From contig JAVHXX010000317.1 of assembly GCA_031119595.1 (NCBI GenBank), positions 1 through 5,580 on the forward strand: a DNA stretch of 5,580 nt. The letters are read 5' to 3'. The notes under the pieces were generated by a model, which ran no database searches, was not told the origin of the DNA, and saw only the letters and a program-made list of their open reading frames with translations. Both the position numbers and the translations under genes were made by a program. The DNA is from Patulibacter sp. Its GTDB lineage: Bacteria > Actinomycetota > Thermoleophilia > Solirubrobacterales > Solirubrobacteraceae. Positions 4,524-5,580 of the stretch are shown here, piece after piece (positions within the stretch are counted from its first letter, which is position 1; every line of letters begins with the position of its first letter).

Positions 4524-5580
4524 CTACGTGTGGCTGAAGCCGCTGGCCTCGACGGGGGTCATCGGCACCGAGACGGGGTGCTTGTCGAAGTGGTGGACGG
4601 CATCGCGCAGGTCGTCGAGGAGCAGGCTCGCGAGGTCGCGGGAGACGTCCTGGCGGACGAGGATCCGCTGGACCGCGAGACCCGAGACCTCACCGGTGAG
4701 CGGGTACGCGGGGACCTGCCAGCCGCGGATCCGGAGGCGGTCGGCGAGGTCGTAGAGCGTGTAGCCCGGATCCTCCCCTGCCTTGATCCGCCACGTGACG
4801 CACGGGATGCCGGTGCTCTCCTCGCCGGCGCAGAGCAGCTCGAACGGGCCGAGCTTCACGACCTCCGTCGCCAGGTACTTCGCGGTGGCGTACGACGCAC
4901 CGTGGACCCGCCGGTAGCCCTTGAACCCGAGCCGGATGAAGTCGTAGTACTGGGCGGCGATCTGCCCGGCGGGGCGCGAGAAGTTGATCTGGAAGACGGG
5001 CATGTCGCCGCCGAGGTAACTCACGTGGAAGATGAGGTCGTCCGGGAGGTCGGCCTTGTCGCGCCAGACGACCCAGCCGACGCCGAGCGGCGCGAGCCCG
5101 AACTTGTGCCCGGAGGTCGAGATCGACTTCACGCGCGGCAGGCGGAAGTCCCACTCGAGGTCCGGGGCGCAGAACGGCGCGAGGAATGCCCCGCTGGCAC
5201 CGTCGACGTGGAGGTCGACCGAGAGGCCGGTATCGGCCTCGAGCTGGTCGAGCGCATCGGCGAGCGGCTTCACGAGCTCGTAGGCGCCGGTGTAGGTGAC
5301 GCCGAGGGTCGGGACGACGGCGATCGTGTTCTCGTCGACGAGCGCGAGCATGTCGGCCGCATCCATGCCGTAGTGGCCGTCGCGCATGCCGACCTCGCGG
5401 ATCTCGATGTCCCAGTACTTGGCGAACTTGTGCCACACGACCTGGACCGGGCCGCACACGAGATTGGGTTTGTCGGTCGACTTGCCCTCCGCGGCGCGGC
5501 GTTCGCGCCAGCGCCACTTCGCGGCCATCCCGGCGAGCATGCACGCCTCCGACGACCCGATCGCCGAGCAGCCGATCGTG
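4524..5580 (-). CDS. gad: Glutamate decarboxylase, PLP-dependent (N-terminus outside window)
   Basis: Converts L-glutamate to GABA and CO2, consuming a cytoplasmic proton; it is used in acid resistance or GABA metabolism. The visible 351 residues are the C-terminal three quarters. GSSEAC near the right edge is the substrate/cofactor region. HVDGASGAF (codons around 5210-5184) supplies the aspartate (codon 5204-5202) that pairs with the PLP ring nitrogen. STSGHKFG carries the Schiff-base lysine (codon 5105-5103), followed by LAPLGVGWVVWRD as in E. coli GadA/GadB. By alignment to E. coli Lys276, about 117 N-terminal residues lie beyond 5580. The protein ends in GFSHT, matching the E. coli ending K-H-T whose histidine (His465) closes the active site at neutral pH. 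The internal ATGs near 5540 and 5528 are not the start, because homology continues through them to the window edge. The crotonase gene follows at 10 bp. No glutamate/GABA antiporter is visible. Confidence 0.95.
   Translation of the reverse strand, partial: TIGCSAIGSSEACMLAGMAAKWRWRERRAAEGKSTDKPNLVCGPVQVVWHKFAKYWDIEIREVGMRDGHYGMDAADMLALVDENTIAVVPTLGVTYTGAYELVKPLADALDQLEADTGLSVDLHVDGASGAFLAPFCAPDLEWDFRLPRVKSISTSGHKFGLAPLGVGWVVWRDKADLPDDLIFHVSYLGGDMPVFQINFSRPAGQIAAQYYDFIRLGFKGYRRVHGASYATAKYLATEVVKLGPFELLCAGEESTGIPCVTWRIKAGEDPGYTLYDLADRLRIRGWQVPAYPLTGEVSGLAVQRILVRQDVSRDLASLLLDDLRDAVHHFDKHPVSVPMTPVEASGFSHT

Noticed and set aside
1..5580. CRISPR array, tRNA/rRNA, insertion sequence or phage genes
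   Set aside because: No regularly spaced repeats, RNA gene signatures, transposase motifs or flanking inverted repeats were seen on either strand.

Overview
The window is very GC-rich, with strong G/C preference at third codon positions. Its gene families (glutamate decarboxylase, crotonase, type I signal peptidase, ECF-like sigma factor, DHA2-type MFS pump with a MarR regulator) suggest a high-GC actinobacterium. The style of the signal peptidase C-terminus would fit Thermoleophilia/Solirubrobacterales, but that placement is an impression and was not tested.

Layout, left to right. A short C-terminal tail of an unidentified + strand gene ends near base 89. A G/T-rich, G-skewed intergenic stretch follows (C/A-rich on the - strand). 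Next is a 14-TM MFS drug-efflux-type transporter (-, 226-1704), divergent from a MarR-family regulator (+, 1767-2213). The 62-bp gap between them holds a clear imperfect inverted repeat, a good candidate operator. Directly after the MarR stop, in the same frame, lies the C-terminal third of an alpha/beta hydrolase (2214-2501) with no N-terminal part: a decayed gene that was probably once the next gene of the MarR unit.

The rest of the window is a - strand gene line, read from the right edge leftward. It holds glutamate decarboxylase (5' end cut by the window), a crotonase-fold protein 10 bp downstream, a 94-bp gap, type I signal peptidase, and a sigma-70/ECF-like protein whose ATG overlaps the peptidase stop (TGATG). 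The sigma-like protein carries regions 2 and 4 followed by a hydrophobic segment that ends in Ala-Gln-Ala, the shape of a signal peptidase I substrate. Its predicted tail is entirely antisense to the hydrolase remnant, so its true C-terminus is uncertain.

The MFS/MarR pair looks like a self-contained, ligand-responsive efflux module. GAD and the crotonase are probably co-transcribed, but no metabolic link is evident. The most unusual item is the translationally coupled pair of signal peptidase and membrane-anchored sigma-like factor, which could be a membrane-signalling unit. That function is inference only.
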